Below, piece by piece: positions 22,421-31,298 of a DNA stretch of 64,000 bases. The notes under the pieces are model-generated. The model was not told the origin of the DNA, made no database searches, and worked only from the letters and a program-made list of their open reading frames with translations. Source of the DNA: a virus. Location: the IMG/VR virus record IMGVR_UViG_3300045241_000217, positions 45,171 to 109,170 of that record; one strand, given 5' to 3'. The translations under genes and the position numbers were made by a program. Every line of letters begins with the position of its first letter. Position 1 is the first letter of the stretch.

Positions 22421-22843
22421 TCAGGACGCAGCCGGATCGGCGGCGGGATCGGGCGTGGGGTCGCTGCCGACGCGGCGGTAGCTCTGCTCTCCGTTGAGCA
22501 CCGCCTCGCCCGGCTTCGCCAGTTCGGCGAGCTTCTCCAAGGCGGCCTTCACCTCGTCCTCGCGACGCTTCTTGCCCACCGCGGAGAGCTTGAGCGTGAA
22601 CTCGCCCGTCTCCATGTTCTGGTGGATCACGTCCCACGCGCCGCGGTCGGTGATCTCCACGGCGATGCGCTCGTTGATCGCCTGAATCACCTGGTTGGAC
22701 GCCTGCACGTTCTGCTGCGCGAGCGTCACGCCCTGCTGCGCGGCGATGAACTCGGCGTTCGCCTTGCCGGCGCGAAGCTCGGCCACCTCCATCTTGTGGC
22801 GGAGCTCCTCGGGGACCACGATCGTCTTCGTCTCTTCGCTCAT
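22421..22843 (-). CDS. Helical hypothetical protein after the fibre gene
   Basis: Encodes 140 aa, ATG 22843. VPEELRHKMEVAELRAGKAN and the Gln/Asn-rich helix FIAAQQGVTLAQQNVQASNQ suggest an elongated coiled coil. The C-terminus is Asp/Pro/Ala-rich. Possibly a fibre chaperone or attachment accessory; unproven. Confidence 0.5.
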   Translation of the reverse strand: MSEETKTIVVPEELRHKMEVAELRAGKANAEFIAAQQGVTLAQQNVQASNQVIQAINERIAVEITDRGAWDVIHQNMETGEFTLKLSAVGKKRREDEVKAALEKLAELAKPGEAVLNGEQSYRRVGSDPTPDPAADPAAS

Positions 22844-22887
22844 CTTCCGGGCCTTCCTGATTGCGAGTCTGCGGGGGGAACTGCGGG

Positions 22888-23220
22888 TCACTTCTTGACG
22901 GGCGCGGCTTCTTCGGCCTGCGCCGCCTCGGCCACAACGGCGACCTCGGCCGCCTTCGCGTCGGCGTTCGCCTTCTCGCTCGCCGCCACCGCACGAGCGC
23001 GCACGAGCGCCAGCGTGGCCTCGCGCTCGACCGGAGCGAGTGTCGCCACGTCCTTGCCCGCGATGGCGTCGGCCGCTGCCTTCTCATCGAGCTTGTCGAG
23101 GAGCCGGAAACACGCGTCCGCGCGATCGAGCGCCGCGAGGCACTCGTCGAGCGTGTCGCCTGCCGGGATGGTGTCGCGTGCGGCGGAGCGGAGAGCTTGG
23201 GACTGTTCGAGCAGGGTCAT
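22888..23220 (-). CDS. Helical Ala-rich hypothetical protein
   Basis: Encodes 110 aa, ATG 23220, 3 bases after the large fibre/decoration gene. TLLEQSQALRSAARDTIPAG and LAALDRADACFRLLDKLDE form helices; the C-terminus is Ala/Glu/Lys low complexity. It may be an assembly partner of the fibre protein. Confidence 0.5.
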   Translation of the reverse strand: MTLLEQSQALRSAARDTIPAGDTLDECLAALDRADACFRLLDKLDEKAAADAIAGKDVATLAPVEREATLALVRARAVAASEKANADAKAAEVAVVAEAAQAEEAAPVKK

Positions 23221-23223
23221 TGG

Positions 23224-25485
23224 TCACACCTCGCGCCAGAAGGCGCTCGTGGGGTCGTAGATCAGATTCATCACACCGTTGGTCGCGATCACCGTGGCCG
23301 CGCCAGTCTTGGTCTGGATGCGGTTCGCCGCTGCGCTGCCCGCGTCCTGGTTCTGCACCGTGAGCGTGCCCGCGCCGTTCCCGAGGTTGATGATCGTGAG
23401 ACGGCGCGCGAGAGAAGTAGTCGGGGCGAGGATTCCGCGAAGCGAGGTCGCTGTCGCGTCTGGCGTCGCGCGCGCGAAACTGTAATGTGCGAAGCCTGCA
23501 TAGTCGTCCACGTTGCCGTTTGCGAGCGCAGCGGGAGAAACGACGGCGGTGCCAAAACCGCCCTTATTGGTGACGGCAAATACTTGCGTGGTACCAGCCG
23601 CGCCGGCCTTGCAGTTGATCAAAAGCTGTACGCCGGAACCAAGCCCCGTCTCGGTCGTAGCCAGATCGAGAAGCGTGAACGCGGCAGTGGCGGTCTGATT
23701 GACGGTCGCGGCGATGCTCGTGTGGATCTGTGCAGTGGCCCCGCCAGTGAAGCTGTTGTTATTGATCAGGCTCAGGCTTGGGGTAGCCGACTGCGAGATC
23801 TGTCCGAATAGCGTCAGGCCAAGCGTGTTGGTCAAGTTCCCGATCTGAGGACCAGGCCCAAATCGCACGCCAAGAGTTCCGTTGTGCGATGTGGCGATCG
23901 TCCCTGTCGCCGACTTGTAGATTCCAGTCGTCGGCTGATCGATGAATGCGAACGCATTTACGACTGTGCCGCCCTGCGCGAGCACCGTGCCTGCACTCGT
24001 AATCGCTGCGACGCTTGTGCCAGTCGTCTGAAAATCGACGAAGAGACCTCCACCCGACCCGAAGACAGGAGCGCCGGTCTGGCCTGTGGTGAGCGCCTGG
24101 TTGATGATCAGCGAGGTGAACGATGCGGTCGAGGTCTGGTTGACCGGCGACACGATGAGAACTGAGCGCTGATTAACTCCCGTCGAAGCCGTGAACGCTG
24201 CTCCGTTCGTGATGAAGAACGGACCACCCGCGTTGGCTGCATACGCTCCACTGATCGAGAACTGCCCGTTCGCTACCAGGCTTTCGATTCGCGTGTTGGT
24301 TTGGTTGAACCCGAGCGAAGGGCCAGTCGCGTTCAGTGTGAAGATGTCGACACCGCCTTGCGCCATGCGCATGACGCCCGCAGCCTGACGATACCAACCG
24401 AGCCCGGTCTCAGCGGCGAAGGAGTGACCTGGAACGGTGATCGTTCCGGTGCTGAGCACCGCGCCTGCGCTCGTGATCGCCGCTACCTGCGTAGTGCCCG
24501 CTGCGCCCGCAAGCCCATTGAAAAGTAGCTGCGCTCCCGAGCCAGCGGCCGTAACTACCTGCGAGACCTGAAGGCTGGTGAACGCCGCGGTGCCAGTCTG
24601 ATTGAGCGTGTGCGAGATCGTGACGCCGACCTGCGAGACACCCGCTCCACCCGTGCGCGTCGAGTCGGTGATCGCGAGGTTCGCGCCCGTGCCCGAGGTC
24701 TGCACAGCGAGCGCGAGACCGAGCACGCCGCCAGTCGCGATGTTGTACTGGTCTGCACCAGGCGAGTACGAACCTGTGTTGAGGTCGCCGACGAACGTGG
24801 ACGACGGCGTGCCGACCGCACCGAGCGGAGCCACGTACGGGAGCGTGCTCGTGATCGCTGCGGTGTCGATCGTCAGCCGGTCCGTGCTGTTCGTCGAGAG
24901 CGCGATGGTGTGCGCGACTCCCGTCGCGTGCAGGCCTGCGTTCGCGAGCGGTGAGAATGCGGGGAGCGCTGCGGTGCCGGCGGGCGCGAGGAGCGCACCG
25001 ACCACCGAGAGGACCACGAGCGAGTCCTTGATGAGCTTGCCGGTGATGCCGGAGAACACCGCGAGCGCGTTGTCGGTGGACGACGCGGGCCCCACGACGT
25101 TGCCGCTGCCGAACGTGGTCCACGTGATCGCCGTGACGCCGATCGTCGGGTTGATCGCCGTCTGTCGCCACGTAGTGCCGGCGCTGGTGCCAGCCTCGAT
25201 CGAGATCGTGGCGTTGTTGAGCTCGGCGCTGACGTCGGCGTCGGGCGCGCGAGTCGCGGGGGCCGCTGCGCCGTTGTAGACGTAGATCCCGTTCTCGGCC
25301 GGAGCCGTCTGACCACCGGCCACGAAGCGCTGGCCCACGACCATCGCCACGCCGTCGAGGTTCGCCCCCGGTGCTGCGAGGTTGATGTTCGTGGCGGTGA
25401 AGACGCGGGCGTCGGCCTTCCAGTTCAGCGAGTCGAGCAAGTCGGACGCGCCGCCCGCGACGAGGAACCTACTCGGGAGCGGCAT
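23224..25485 (-). CDS. Large repetitive fibre/decoration virion protein
   Basis: Encodes 753 aa, ATG 25485. Beta-rich repeats with recurring NQT-(G/A)-T-A-(A/S)-FTSL and 'AGTTQVAAITSAGAVL' units (about residues 290-650) and motifs such as ETGLGWYRQ, TTGIYKS and TGSYSPGA. Similar 'G.Y....' repeats occur in phage fibre and spike proteins. The stretch 23500-24450 uses more A/T at third positions than its neighbours, a sign of exchange in a host-contact gene. The extreme C-terminus (GTLTVQNQDAGSAAANRIQT) looks like a closing beta domain. Confidence 0.7.
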   Translation of the reverse strand: MPLPSRFLVAGGASDLLDSLNWKADARVFTATNINLAAPGANLDGVAMVVGQRFVAGGQTAPAENGIYVYNGAAAPATRAPDADVSAELNNATISIEAGTSAGTTWRQTAINPTIGVTAITWTTFGSGNVVGPASSTDNALAVFSGITGKLIKDSLVVLSVVGALLAPAGTAALPAFSPLANAGLHATGVAHTIALSTNSTDRLTIDTAAITSTLPYVAPLGAVGTPSSTFVGDLNTGSYSPGADQYNIATGGVLGLALAVQTSGTGANLAITDSTRTGGAGVSQVGVTISHTLNQTGTAAFTSLQVSQVVTAAGSGAQLLFNGLAGAAGTTQVAAITSAGAVLSTGTITVPGHSFAAETGLGWYRQAAGVMRMAQGGVDIFTLNATGPSLGFNQTNTRIESLVANGQFSISGAYAANAGGPFFITNGAAFTASTGVNQRSVLIVSPVNQTSTASFTSLIINQALTTGQTGAPVFGSGGGLFVDFQTTGTSVAAITSAGTVLAQGGTVVNAFAFIDQPTTGIYKSATGTIATSHNGTLGVRFGPGPQIGNLTNTLGLTLFGQISQSATPSLSLINNNSFTGGATAQIHTSIAATVNQTATAAFTLLDLATTETGLGSGVQLLINCKAGAAGTTQVFAVTNKGGFGTAVVSPAALANGNVDDYAGFAHYSFARATPDATATSLRGILAPTTSLARRLTIINLGNGAGTLTVQNQDAGSAAANRIQTKTGAATVIATNGVMNLIYDPTSAFWREV

Positions 25486-25488
25486 GAC

Positions 25489-25842
25489 TCACACCTTCGC
25501 CTGCCGCGAGAGCGGCGTGAGGATGAGGCGCACGGTGGCCGCCTCGGAGATCCCCGAGATCTGGTCGTTGAAGCCCGGTCGCACGTTCAGTTCGAGCGCG
25601 ACCACCCCGCCAGCGCCCATGGGCGTGCAGGGGACGTCGGCCACGGCTGCGACGGGCGCTGCCTGCGAGAACGGCGCGGTGCGCACCCAGACGCGGTTCG
25701 TGAGGTCTCCCACGAGCTGCGCGAGCCAGCGCCCGGGCGGGAGCTTGTCGCTGGAGGCCGTCACGGGCGTGAGCGTGACCTTCCGGCTGAGACCGAGGTC
25801 CCCACCGAAGAAGTCCAGAGAGTCATCGGGGCGTGCACCCAT
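25489..25842 (-). CDS. Small beta-rich virion-type protein
   Basis: Encodes 117 aa from 25842, ending 3 bases before the fibre gene start. Alternating strands (SRKVTLTPVTASSDKLPPGR, WLAQLVGDLTNRVWVRT, GGVVALELNVRPGFND) suggest a decoration or fibre-base protein. No family recognised. Confidence 0.5.
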   Translation of the reverse strand: MGARPDDSLDFFGGDLGLSRKVTLTPVTASSDKLPPGRWLAQLVGDLTNRVWVRTAPFSQAAPVAAVADVPCTPMGAGGVVALELNVRPGFNDQISGISEAATVRLILTPLSRQAKV

Positions 25843-25918
25843 CGCTACCTCCTGCGTGTCTCACTCGGGAGCCGAGGGGGCCACGCGGTCGCGATGGGAA
25901 CACCCTCGGCGGGTTCGT

Positions 25919-26521
25919 CTACTCGGTCTTGGGCGGGTCGGTGGCCGGCGGAGCGTCCGCGGGGGCCAGGAGCGCCTTGTGGAGCGCGTCCTTCATCTCG
26001 CGGAGCAGCATGCCCTCCGCGAGGGTCGTGACCTTGTGGAGCTCCGCGAAGGCCAGCGCGTCCTTCTTGGTCATGAGCTCGTCGATCTCCACACCGAGAC
26101 CGCCCTCGCCAGCGGTCGGAGCGCTGGGGGCAGGCGCCTTCGCCTCGAGCGTGGTTGCCGTCTCGTCGAGCAGGTCGGCGTCAGCCGTCCGACCCTCCTC
26201 GCGAGCCTTGGTGGCGTAGTTGCGAGCGTAGCGCGCGGCGTACGCGGGATCGGCGTGCGCCAGCATCTCGCCGACCATCTTGCGGGTCGCCGCCGACGTC
26301 CCTGGGGCCACGACGGGCTCCGGGACCACGGGGGCGACCGCACCGATGGCGAGAGGCTCGCGCCATCCCGGAGTCGCGAGGAACCACTGTCCATCGCGAT
26401 CCGGGACGTCGGCGCAGCCCTGGGCGTCCAGCACCACGCTCTCGAGCTTCCCCGTCTCGGGGTCGCGCTTGAACGGGAGTGCGAGCGTCATGCCCGCGTA
26501 GCCTGGGTGCTGGACGCGCAT
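25919..26521 (-). CDS. Hypothetical protein following the major capsid gene
   Basis: Encodes 200 aa. The N-terminus (YAGMTLALPFKRDPETGKLE) is a small beta domain; the middle is Ala/Thr-rich; helices follow (AYAARYARNYATKAREEG). It begins 3 bases after the capsid gene, so head decoration or completion is plausible. Confidence 0.5.
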   Translation of the reverse strand: MRVQHPGYAGMTLALPFKRDPETGKLESVVLDAQGCADVPDRDGQWFLATPGWREPLAIGAVAPVVPEPVVAPGTSAATRKMVGEMLAHADPAYAARYARNYATKAREEGRTADADLLDETATTLEAKAPAPSAPTAGEGGLGVEIDELMTKKDALAFAELHKVTTLAEGMLLREMKDALHKALLAPADAPPATDPPKTE

Positions 26522-26523
26522 GG

Positions 26524-27948
26524 TCAGCTACCGAACGTCAGGCTGGCCGGCGCGCGACCGATGTTCTTCACGATGACGTTCTTCGTCGGCGTGTACATCT
26601 TGATCGCCCCGTAGATGACCTGCGCCCAGCGGATGCTGGTGTCGATCGCCGCGAGCGGGATGCGCGTCATCGGAAGCAACTGGCTCCACGAGAACGAGCG
26701 CGTGTTCTGCATGAGCACGAAGCCCTGGGACGTGCCCGGGATGTCCGCGTTCAGGTCCGTGAAGACCTGCGTGGCGCCCGTGCGCGGGATCTTCGTCATC
26801 AGCTTGCACGTCGTCGCGTCGCCGCCGGCCGTCGAACGATAGATCTCGTAGTAGGTGGTGTTCTGGCCACCGTCCGCGATCGTCATCGTGATGCCGTCGC
26901 CAGCCGCCGCCATCGCGACACCCGCCGTGGTGATCGGCGTGCTGCGACCGTTCTTGTTGCCCGCCACGATCTTGTAGATGTAGGTGGCGATGTCCGCCGC
27001 GACCCACAGCGAGCCGGCCGTCGCGCCCGCGTCGGCGGGAGCCACGGTGTTCGTGGGCGGCAGCGGCCGCTTGTCCGCGCGACCGAGGCCCGCCGCGACG
27101 GGAGCGCCACCCGGCGTGAGGAACACGTGGTCGTGCAGGTTGATCTTGCCGTGCTGGCCCTGGAACGCCGTGATGGTCGTGCCGAGGATGCCCGGCGCCG
27201 GCGCGTACGCGAAGCGCTGGCGGTCGTACACCTGCTTGGCGAGGTCCGCGTACGGTCCGGTCCCGAAGTACGCATCGGTGGCCTGGCCGAAGTTGTCGCG
27301 GATCTGGAGCAGCATGTCGTTGAGGTTCTCCTCCGTGAGGATGCCTCCACGAAGGTCCACGACGTTGTTCGGAGCGCCCGCGAGGATGAGTGCGAAGAGG
27401 CCGTCGAACTGCGCGGGGATCAGCGACTTGTCGCCGAAGAAGATGGCGCGCTCGAGCTGACGCAGGAGGTCCATCGTCTTCGCCATCGTCTCGAGCGCGA
27501 TGACGTTGCCGTGCGCTGCGCGAATGGTGTTCGCGACGTGCGTCACGCGGCCGGTCACGCCCAGATACTTGATCTGGACGCTCACGCGCTCGTACGTGGT
27601 GTCCTGCGAGTCGGGCAGGTCACCCTCGTCGAAGAAGCCCTGGTCGTACTGACGCGAGCCGCCCTCGTCGTACGACAGGATACGGTTGAATTCCTCCACC
27701 GTATTCGACGCCGGCACCTTGGGGATGCTCTTGAACATCTTGATCTCATCCATCTCGTACGTGAGATTTTTGAGAGTCGCCTCCAACGACTGGACGCGGA
27801 GCGGGAACCCCTGCCCGGGCGAGGTGCCGGGGTTGGTGGTGTCGTTGCCCGCGAAGAGGGCCTTCTGGAGGTCAGCCGTCTGACCGGGATCGACGAGGCC
27901 GCCGTCCTGCGAGCCGTAGTCCTGACTGGAAACGTGTGCGCCGAGCAT
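26524..27948 (-). CDS. Major capsid protein
   Basis: Encodes 474 aa, ATG 27948. Between a scaffold-like gene and small head genes and downstream of the prohead protease. LEATLKNLTYEMDEIKMFKS (about residues 50-70) and the QVIYGAIKMYTPTKNVIVKNIG C-terminus resemble large-phage capsid proteins of HK97 fold. An insertion around residues 275-390 reads like an Ig/FN3-type domain (SLWVAADIATYIYKIVAGNK, TYYEIYRS). HK97 fold is inferred from order, length and the HK97-type protease. Confidence 0.85.
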   Translation of the reverse strand: MLGAHVSSQDYGSQDGGLVDPGQTADLQKALFAGNDTTNPGTSPGQGFPLRVQSLEATLKNLTYEMDEIKMFKSIPKVPASNTVEEFNRILSYDEGGSRQYDQGFFDEGDLPDSQDTTYERVSVQIKYLGVTGRVTHVANTIRAAHGNVIALETMAKTMDLLRQLERAIFFGDKSLIPAQFDGLFALILAGAPNNVVDLRGGILTEENLNDMLLQIRDNFGQATDAYFGTGPYADLAKQVYDRQRFAYAPAPGILGTTITAFQGQHGKINLHDHVFLTPGGAPVAAGLGRADKRPLPPTNTVAPADAGATAGSLWVAADIATYIYKIVAGNKNGRSTPITTAGVAMAAAGDGITMTIADGGQNTTYYEIYRSTAGGDATTCKLMTKIPRTGATQVFTDLNADIPGTSQGFVLMQNTRSFSWSQLLPMTRIPLAAIDTSIRWAQVIYGAIKMYTPTKNVIVKNIGRAPASLTFGS

Positions 27949-27992
27949 GGGGATTCTCCTTCTTGTCTTTCAGGGGTTCCGGTCAGCCCGGG

Positions 27993-29006
27993 TCAGCGAT
28001 AGTTGAGCGCGGTCTCGCGCTCGGCGGGGTTGGCCGCGAGGAAGCCGAGCACGTGAGCCACGTGCGACTTGGTGAGCTGGCCGCCGCCCTCGACGAACGA
28101 GGAGATCTCGCTCGCGCTCTGGCCACCGATCTGGCCCCACCGCGTGTCGCTCTTCTCGAGCCCGCAGTAGGACAGCACGCGGACGGCCTGCGCCGCCGAG
28201 AGCTTCGGCTCGCCGCTGCCGTCGCCGCTCTTCGCGAGCGGGTTGCCCGCGCCGCGACCGAGGTTCTGCTGGCCCTTGGCCGGGAGCGGCGTGCGCTCGA
28301 CGATGCCGAGGCGACGGCCGAGCTCCTGGTTCACGGCAACGACGCTCTTGACGAGCTTGCCGACCTCCATGAGCGCCTTGGCCATCGAGATCTGGACCTG
28401 CGCGTCGCGCGCAGCCTTCTCGTTCATCGACTTGCTGAGCTGCGAGCGCGTGGCCCGACCGCTCTTCGCGAGCCCGTCGATCTGCTCGCTCACGCTGGCG
28501 ACGAGCTCTTCGAGGAACGGTGCGACGTTCATCGCCTTCGCGAGCGTCTCGTTGCCGCGGAACGCGTCGAGGCTCTTGTCCACCTTGCCGCCGCCCTCGC
28601 CGCCCGTCGCGCGCACGCGCGGGTTCGGCTGGATGCCGCCCTCGGTGGACGCGGGCTTGCCGAACTTGCCGAACGGCTGACCGGCCGGCTGTCCGCCGCC
28701 CGCGTCGTCATCGTCGTCATCGTCGTCGCCCTCCATCTTCGCCATGAAGGCGGCGATGGCGTCGGCGGGAACGCCCGAGGCGATCATCGAGTCGCGCATC
28801 TTCCCGATCATCATCGAGTCGAGCACGCCCGCGTCACCTTCACCGGCGAGGCTGCCCTCGACGTGCCCGCGCTCGTCGGTGTGGCCCGTCGTGTCCACGC
28901 CCTCGAGCGCCTTCACGATGTCGGCACCCTCCGAGATCTTGAGGAGCTCGGCGAGCGAACTGTCGATGCCCTCGAGCGTGGTCGTCTCTTCCTGCTGCGT
29001 ACCCAT
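27993..29006 (-). CDS. Probable capsid scaffold / head assembly protein
   Basis: Encodes 337 aa, ATG 29006. Acidic N-terminal half with an eight-Asp run (about residue 90), a 'QPAGQPFGK' peptide (about 103-111) also found in the 928-aa protein, then a coiled-coil C-terminal half (ELVASVSEQIDGLAKSGRAT, KALMEVGKLVKSVVAVNQEL). Position between protease and capsid genes is the classic place for a scaffold, which would be removed by the protease. Confidence 0.65.
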   Translation of the reverse strand: MGTQQEETTTLEGIDSSLAELLKISEGADIVKALEGVDTTGHTDERGHVEGSLAGEGDAGVLDSMMIGKMRDSMIASGVPADAIAAFMAKMEGDDDDDDDDAGGGQPAGQPFGKFGKPASTEGGIQPNPRVRATGGEGGGKVDKSLDAFRGNETLAKAMNVAPFLEELVASVSEQIDGLAKSGRATRSQLSKSMNEKAARDAQVQISMAKALMEVGKLVKSVVAVNQELGRRLGIVERTPLPAKGQQNLGRGAGNPLAKSGDGSGEPKLSAAQAVRVLSYCGLEKSDTRWGQIGGQSASEISSFVEGGGQLTKSHVAHVLGFLAANPAERETALNYR

Positions 29007-29023
29007 GGCGGCTCCTCTTCGGT

Positions 29024-29770
29024 TCACGCGGCTCGCGCCGGGTGGTGCTTGACTGCGTACCCGGCGATCCGGGCGACGATGCTCTTGGAGAGGTGTGGCG
29101 CGCGCTTCGCGATCAACGCGGCGGCCTCGCTCTTCGTGATCGGCTTCTTGCGCTTCTTGACCAGCGGCTCGGGGCGCGAGGCGTTCACGCCCTCCAGCCC
29201 GACCGTGCTCAGCACCGCGGCGTTGCCGGGCGCGGTGGTCGTGGGCGAGTCGTTGCCGACCGCGAGGCTCTTCGCGAGCATCGTCAGCGACGTGTGATCG
29301 TTCACGGGACAGCGCGTGACGGCGACCTCGCGTACGACGGCCTTGCTGATTTTTCGGTGGTCGTTCGCGTCGCGCTCGACGACCGTGCCCTCGACCGAGT
29401 ATCCGAGCGTCCGCGGAGCACCGGAGCGCTTGAGCGCCTGGGCGAGGGACCAGATCTCGTCGGCGGGCGGGTGGCCCTTGAGCAGGAACCCCTCGACGTA
29501 CCAGCCCTTGCTCCCGTCGGGACGCGAGCGGAGCTCGCACGTCTCTGGGTAGCCGACCGCCTTGCCGGTCTCCTTCAGGTGGTTGTCGTTGAAGAAGCCG
29601 CCCTTGAGGAACGGCTGGAAGTCCATGCCCTCCTGGATCAAGCGCTCGTGCTGCTTGTCGAGGTGGTCGGTGGAGACGAAGCCTCCGATGCGACGCTCAC
29701 GGCCAGGGGCTGCGTCCGCCTTCTCGAAGACGTCCGCGTCCCACTGAATCTTGAAGAGGCGCTCGTTCAC
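29024..29770 (-). CDS. Prohead protease, HK97-type serine protease
   Basis: Encodes 248 aa from GTG 29770. FFNDNHLKETGKAVG supplies the catalytic His (about residue 62) and TLGYSVEGTVV the Ser (about residue 121), in the order and spacing of HK97-like prohead proteases (Ser-His fold). Residues 185-248 form a charged, Lys-rich tail that may be self-processed. It sits upstream of scaffold and capsid genes and would mature the head. A terminator-like hairpin precedes its start. Confidence 0.85.
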   Translation of the reverse strand: MNERLFKIQWDADVFEKADAAPGRERRIGGFVSTDHLDKQHERLIQEGMDFQPFLKGGFFNDNHLKETGKAVGYPETCELRSRPDGSKGWYVEGFLLKGHPPADEIWSLAQALKRSGAPRTLGYSVEGTVVERDANDHRKISKAVVREVAVTRCPVNDHTSLTMLAKSLAVGNDSPTTTAPGNAAVLSTVGLEGVNASRPEPLVKKRKKPITKSEAAALIAKRAPHLSKSIVARIAGYAVKHHPARAA

Positions 29771-29787
29771 GTTCGTTCATCGAGACC

Positions 29788-29830
29788 CACAAACGAAAGC
29801 GGCGACTCCAGCTTTCGCCAGAATCGCCGC
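29788..29830 (-). terminator. Terminator-like hairpin in the protease leader
   Basis: On the minus strand GCGGCGA (29830-29824) pairs with TCGCCGC (29805-29799), with an inner GGCGAAAGCT segment, followed by TTTCGTTTGTG. It lies 18 bases before the start codon and mirrors the hairpin before the sheath gene (8829-8866). Confidence 0.55.
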
Positions 29831-29866
29831 TCGTGTCGCTCTGCGCGACGGGGCCTAGTGACCGGA

Positions 29867-29895
29867 TGTTGCGCTGCGATCCGGTGATTCGTCAA
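29867..29895 (-). promoter_or_regulatory. Candidate minus-strand promoter upstream of protease
   Basis: TTGACG (reverse of 29890-29895), 17-18 bases, then GCAACAT, then GGTCACTAGGCCC. The same series occurs before the sheath at 8905-8933. Downstream is a small hairpin and the 29788-29830 hairpin. Confidence 0.35.
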
Positions 29896-29902
29896 GCGTC
29901 GC

Positions 29903-30139
29903 TCAGGAACCGTCTTCCCGCTTCTCCGTCCGGCGACTCGGTTCGCCCTTCTGCAACGCTACTCCGCGCTCCTGCGTGAGCGGCAAGATGATGCCTCCAC
30001 CACACCGCGCGCAGACCATTTCCACATCGCCCTGACGATGTAGAACGAGCATCGACGTCTTCGCCTTGAGCTTCCCTTCGTCAGCACGGAAGACCACAGA
30101 TCCGCATCCGTGTGGGCAAGCGTTCTCCGGCGCGCTCAT
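29903..30139 (-). CDS. Small zinc-ribbon protein
   Basis: Encodes 78 aa. CPHGCG...CARCGG (Cys pairs about 33 residues apart) is a four-Cys zinc ribbon. Small ribbon proteins next to head genes include Com-like translational regulators, but this link is only by size and motif. Starts at 30139, just left of the HNH leader RNA. Confidence 0.55.
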   Translation of the reverse strand: MSAPENACPHGCGSVVFRADEGKLKAKTSMLVLHRQGDVEMVCARCGGGIILPLTQERGVALQKGEPSRRTEKREDGS

Positions 30140-30153
30140 CCGGCAACCGTCGC

Positions 30154-30251
30154 CGTGCTAGAAATAGGTCGGCTCGCGAACGCCTGAGAACGTCGCGAGC
30201 CGCGCCTCGAAACCTCCTCGAAAGGTTCCAAGACATGACAGCGATAGCACG
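30154..30251 (+). ncRNA. HNH-leader RNA, copy 2 (before a decayed HNH gene)
   Basis: P1: CGTGCTA (30154-30160) with TAGCACG (30245-30251). Junction GAAATAGGTCGG. P2: 9 bp, 30171-30179 with 30193-30201. P3: AACCT (30211-30215) with AGGTT (30223-30227), loop CCTCGAA identical to copy 1. P3 and P2 carry compensatory changes against copy 1 (G-C to A-T in P3). AAAGG in P3 is 9 bases before ATG 30235. The RNA is intact although the gene it controls has lost its catalytic core. Confidence 0.7.
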
Positions 30252-30654
30252 TGCGAAGACCGGCCCGAAGCCTCGTCCGCTCGCTGAGCGTTTCTGGGCG
30301 AAGGTGGATCGGCGTGGACCCGACGAGTGCTGGCTGTGGACCGGCGGCTTCACCGAGTTTGGCTACGGTCGTATCGGTGCCGGAGGCAACACGGGGGCGA
30401 TTCTCCGCGCGCATCGCGTTGCATGGATCCTGGTCTTCGCGGCGACCGGCTCTAGCGAAGACATCGCCGCACGCAACGGAACCTCGGCGGCACACGTGTG
30501 CAGCATCAAACGCGGAGAATCCTGGCAACACCTTGGACTGCTTCGCGAAGGCCCGCCGGGTCGCACTACCCGTAACCCACGCCGACGTTTTGATCGCGAA
30601 CATGCTCTTGCGCTTCGGAGCGCTGGTGGCAGTTGGGCTAGTGTCGGTCGTTAG
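30235..30654 (+). pseudogene. HNH gene with internal deletion of the catalytic core
   Basis: Encodes 139 aa. It keeps the shared N-terminal module (LAERFWAKVDRRGPDECWLW, then LRAHRVAWIL) and the C-terminal helix-turn-helix (SEDIAARNGTSAAHVCSIKRGESWQHL region, in pieces). The entire HNH segment (H.CDN..CCNP.HL.GT) between them is missing. The frame is preserved across the gap at about residue 63. The tail after residue 100 is low-complexity basic sequence. It is probably catalytically dead; it might act as a DNA-binding protein or be decaying. Confidence 0.75.
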
Positions 30655-30734
30655 TTGGGTGTGTCTGGGACGGCCATTCGCCTGGCGCTCGTGGATGCGG
30701 CGCGCCAACGGTCCCGTCGTCAATAGAACGGCGC

Positions 30735-31298
30735 TCATCCGAGCCTCTTGCTGCGCTTGGTGTGCTGCTCTTCGATGTGCGCCGCGTTGCGCGCGTGTGA
30801 CTCGGCGTACTCGACCGACGCGCCCTTGAGCACCGCGCTCGTGAGGTGCGCCACGTACGTCGCCGAGATCCTACCCGTGCGCGCGCGGATGCGGAGCGTG
30901 TCGAGAGCCTCTCGGAGCTCCTTCGTGCGTGTCTCGACGTCGTGCTTGCGAGCATCCCGCTTCGCGGCCGTCACGCGCGCGCGGAGCGCCTCGTGCTCCT
31001 TGCGCATGTTCTCGATCTCGCCGTGGAGCTGCTCGTACTGCTCTGTCGCCTGACGCAGGAACTCGGGCGCCTCGATCAAGACGCTCAGGGTCGCGTACGG
31101 ATCGAGCGAGGCTCCGCAGTCGTGGCACTCGAGCACCCGCGCACGCTCGTCGAGCAGCGAGTGCCGGTGCTCACATCGCGTCCGTGCTCGAGCGCGGCGC
31201 ACGGTCCGAAGATCGGTGACGTTCGTGATCCTCGTCGGCAGCGGCGCGACGCTGCGAGGATCGATGCGGTCGTTCGGGTCCAGCGGCTCGTCGCTCAC
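30735..31298 (-). CDS. Zinc-motif plus coiled-coil protein
   Basis: Encodes 187 aa from GTG 31298, overlapping the upstream stop as GTGA. A CEHRH...LECHDCG zinc-site candidate (about residues 42-62) is followed by a long coiled coil (EQYEQLHGEIENMRKEHEAL). Located between pyrophosphatase-like and ribbon genes in the head block. Function unknown. Confidence 0.55.
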   Translation of the reverse strand: MSDEPLDPNDRIDPRSVAPLPTRITNVTDLRTVRRARARTRCEHRHSLLDERARVLECHDCGASLDPYATLSVLIEAPEFLRQATEQYEQLHGEIENMRKEHEALRARVTAAKRDARKHDVETRTKELREALDTLRIRARTGRISATYVAHLTSAVLKGASVEYAESHARNAAHIEEQHTKRSKRLG

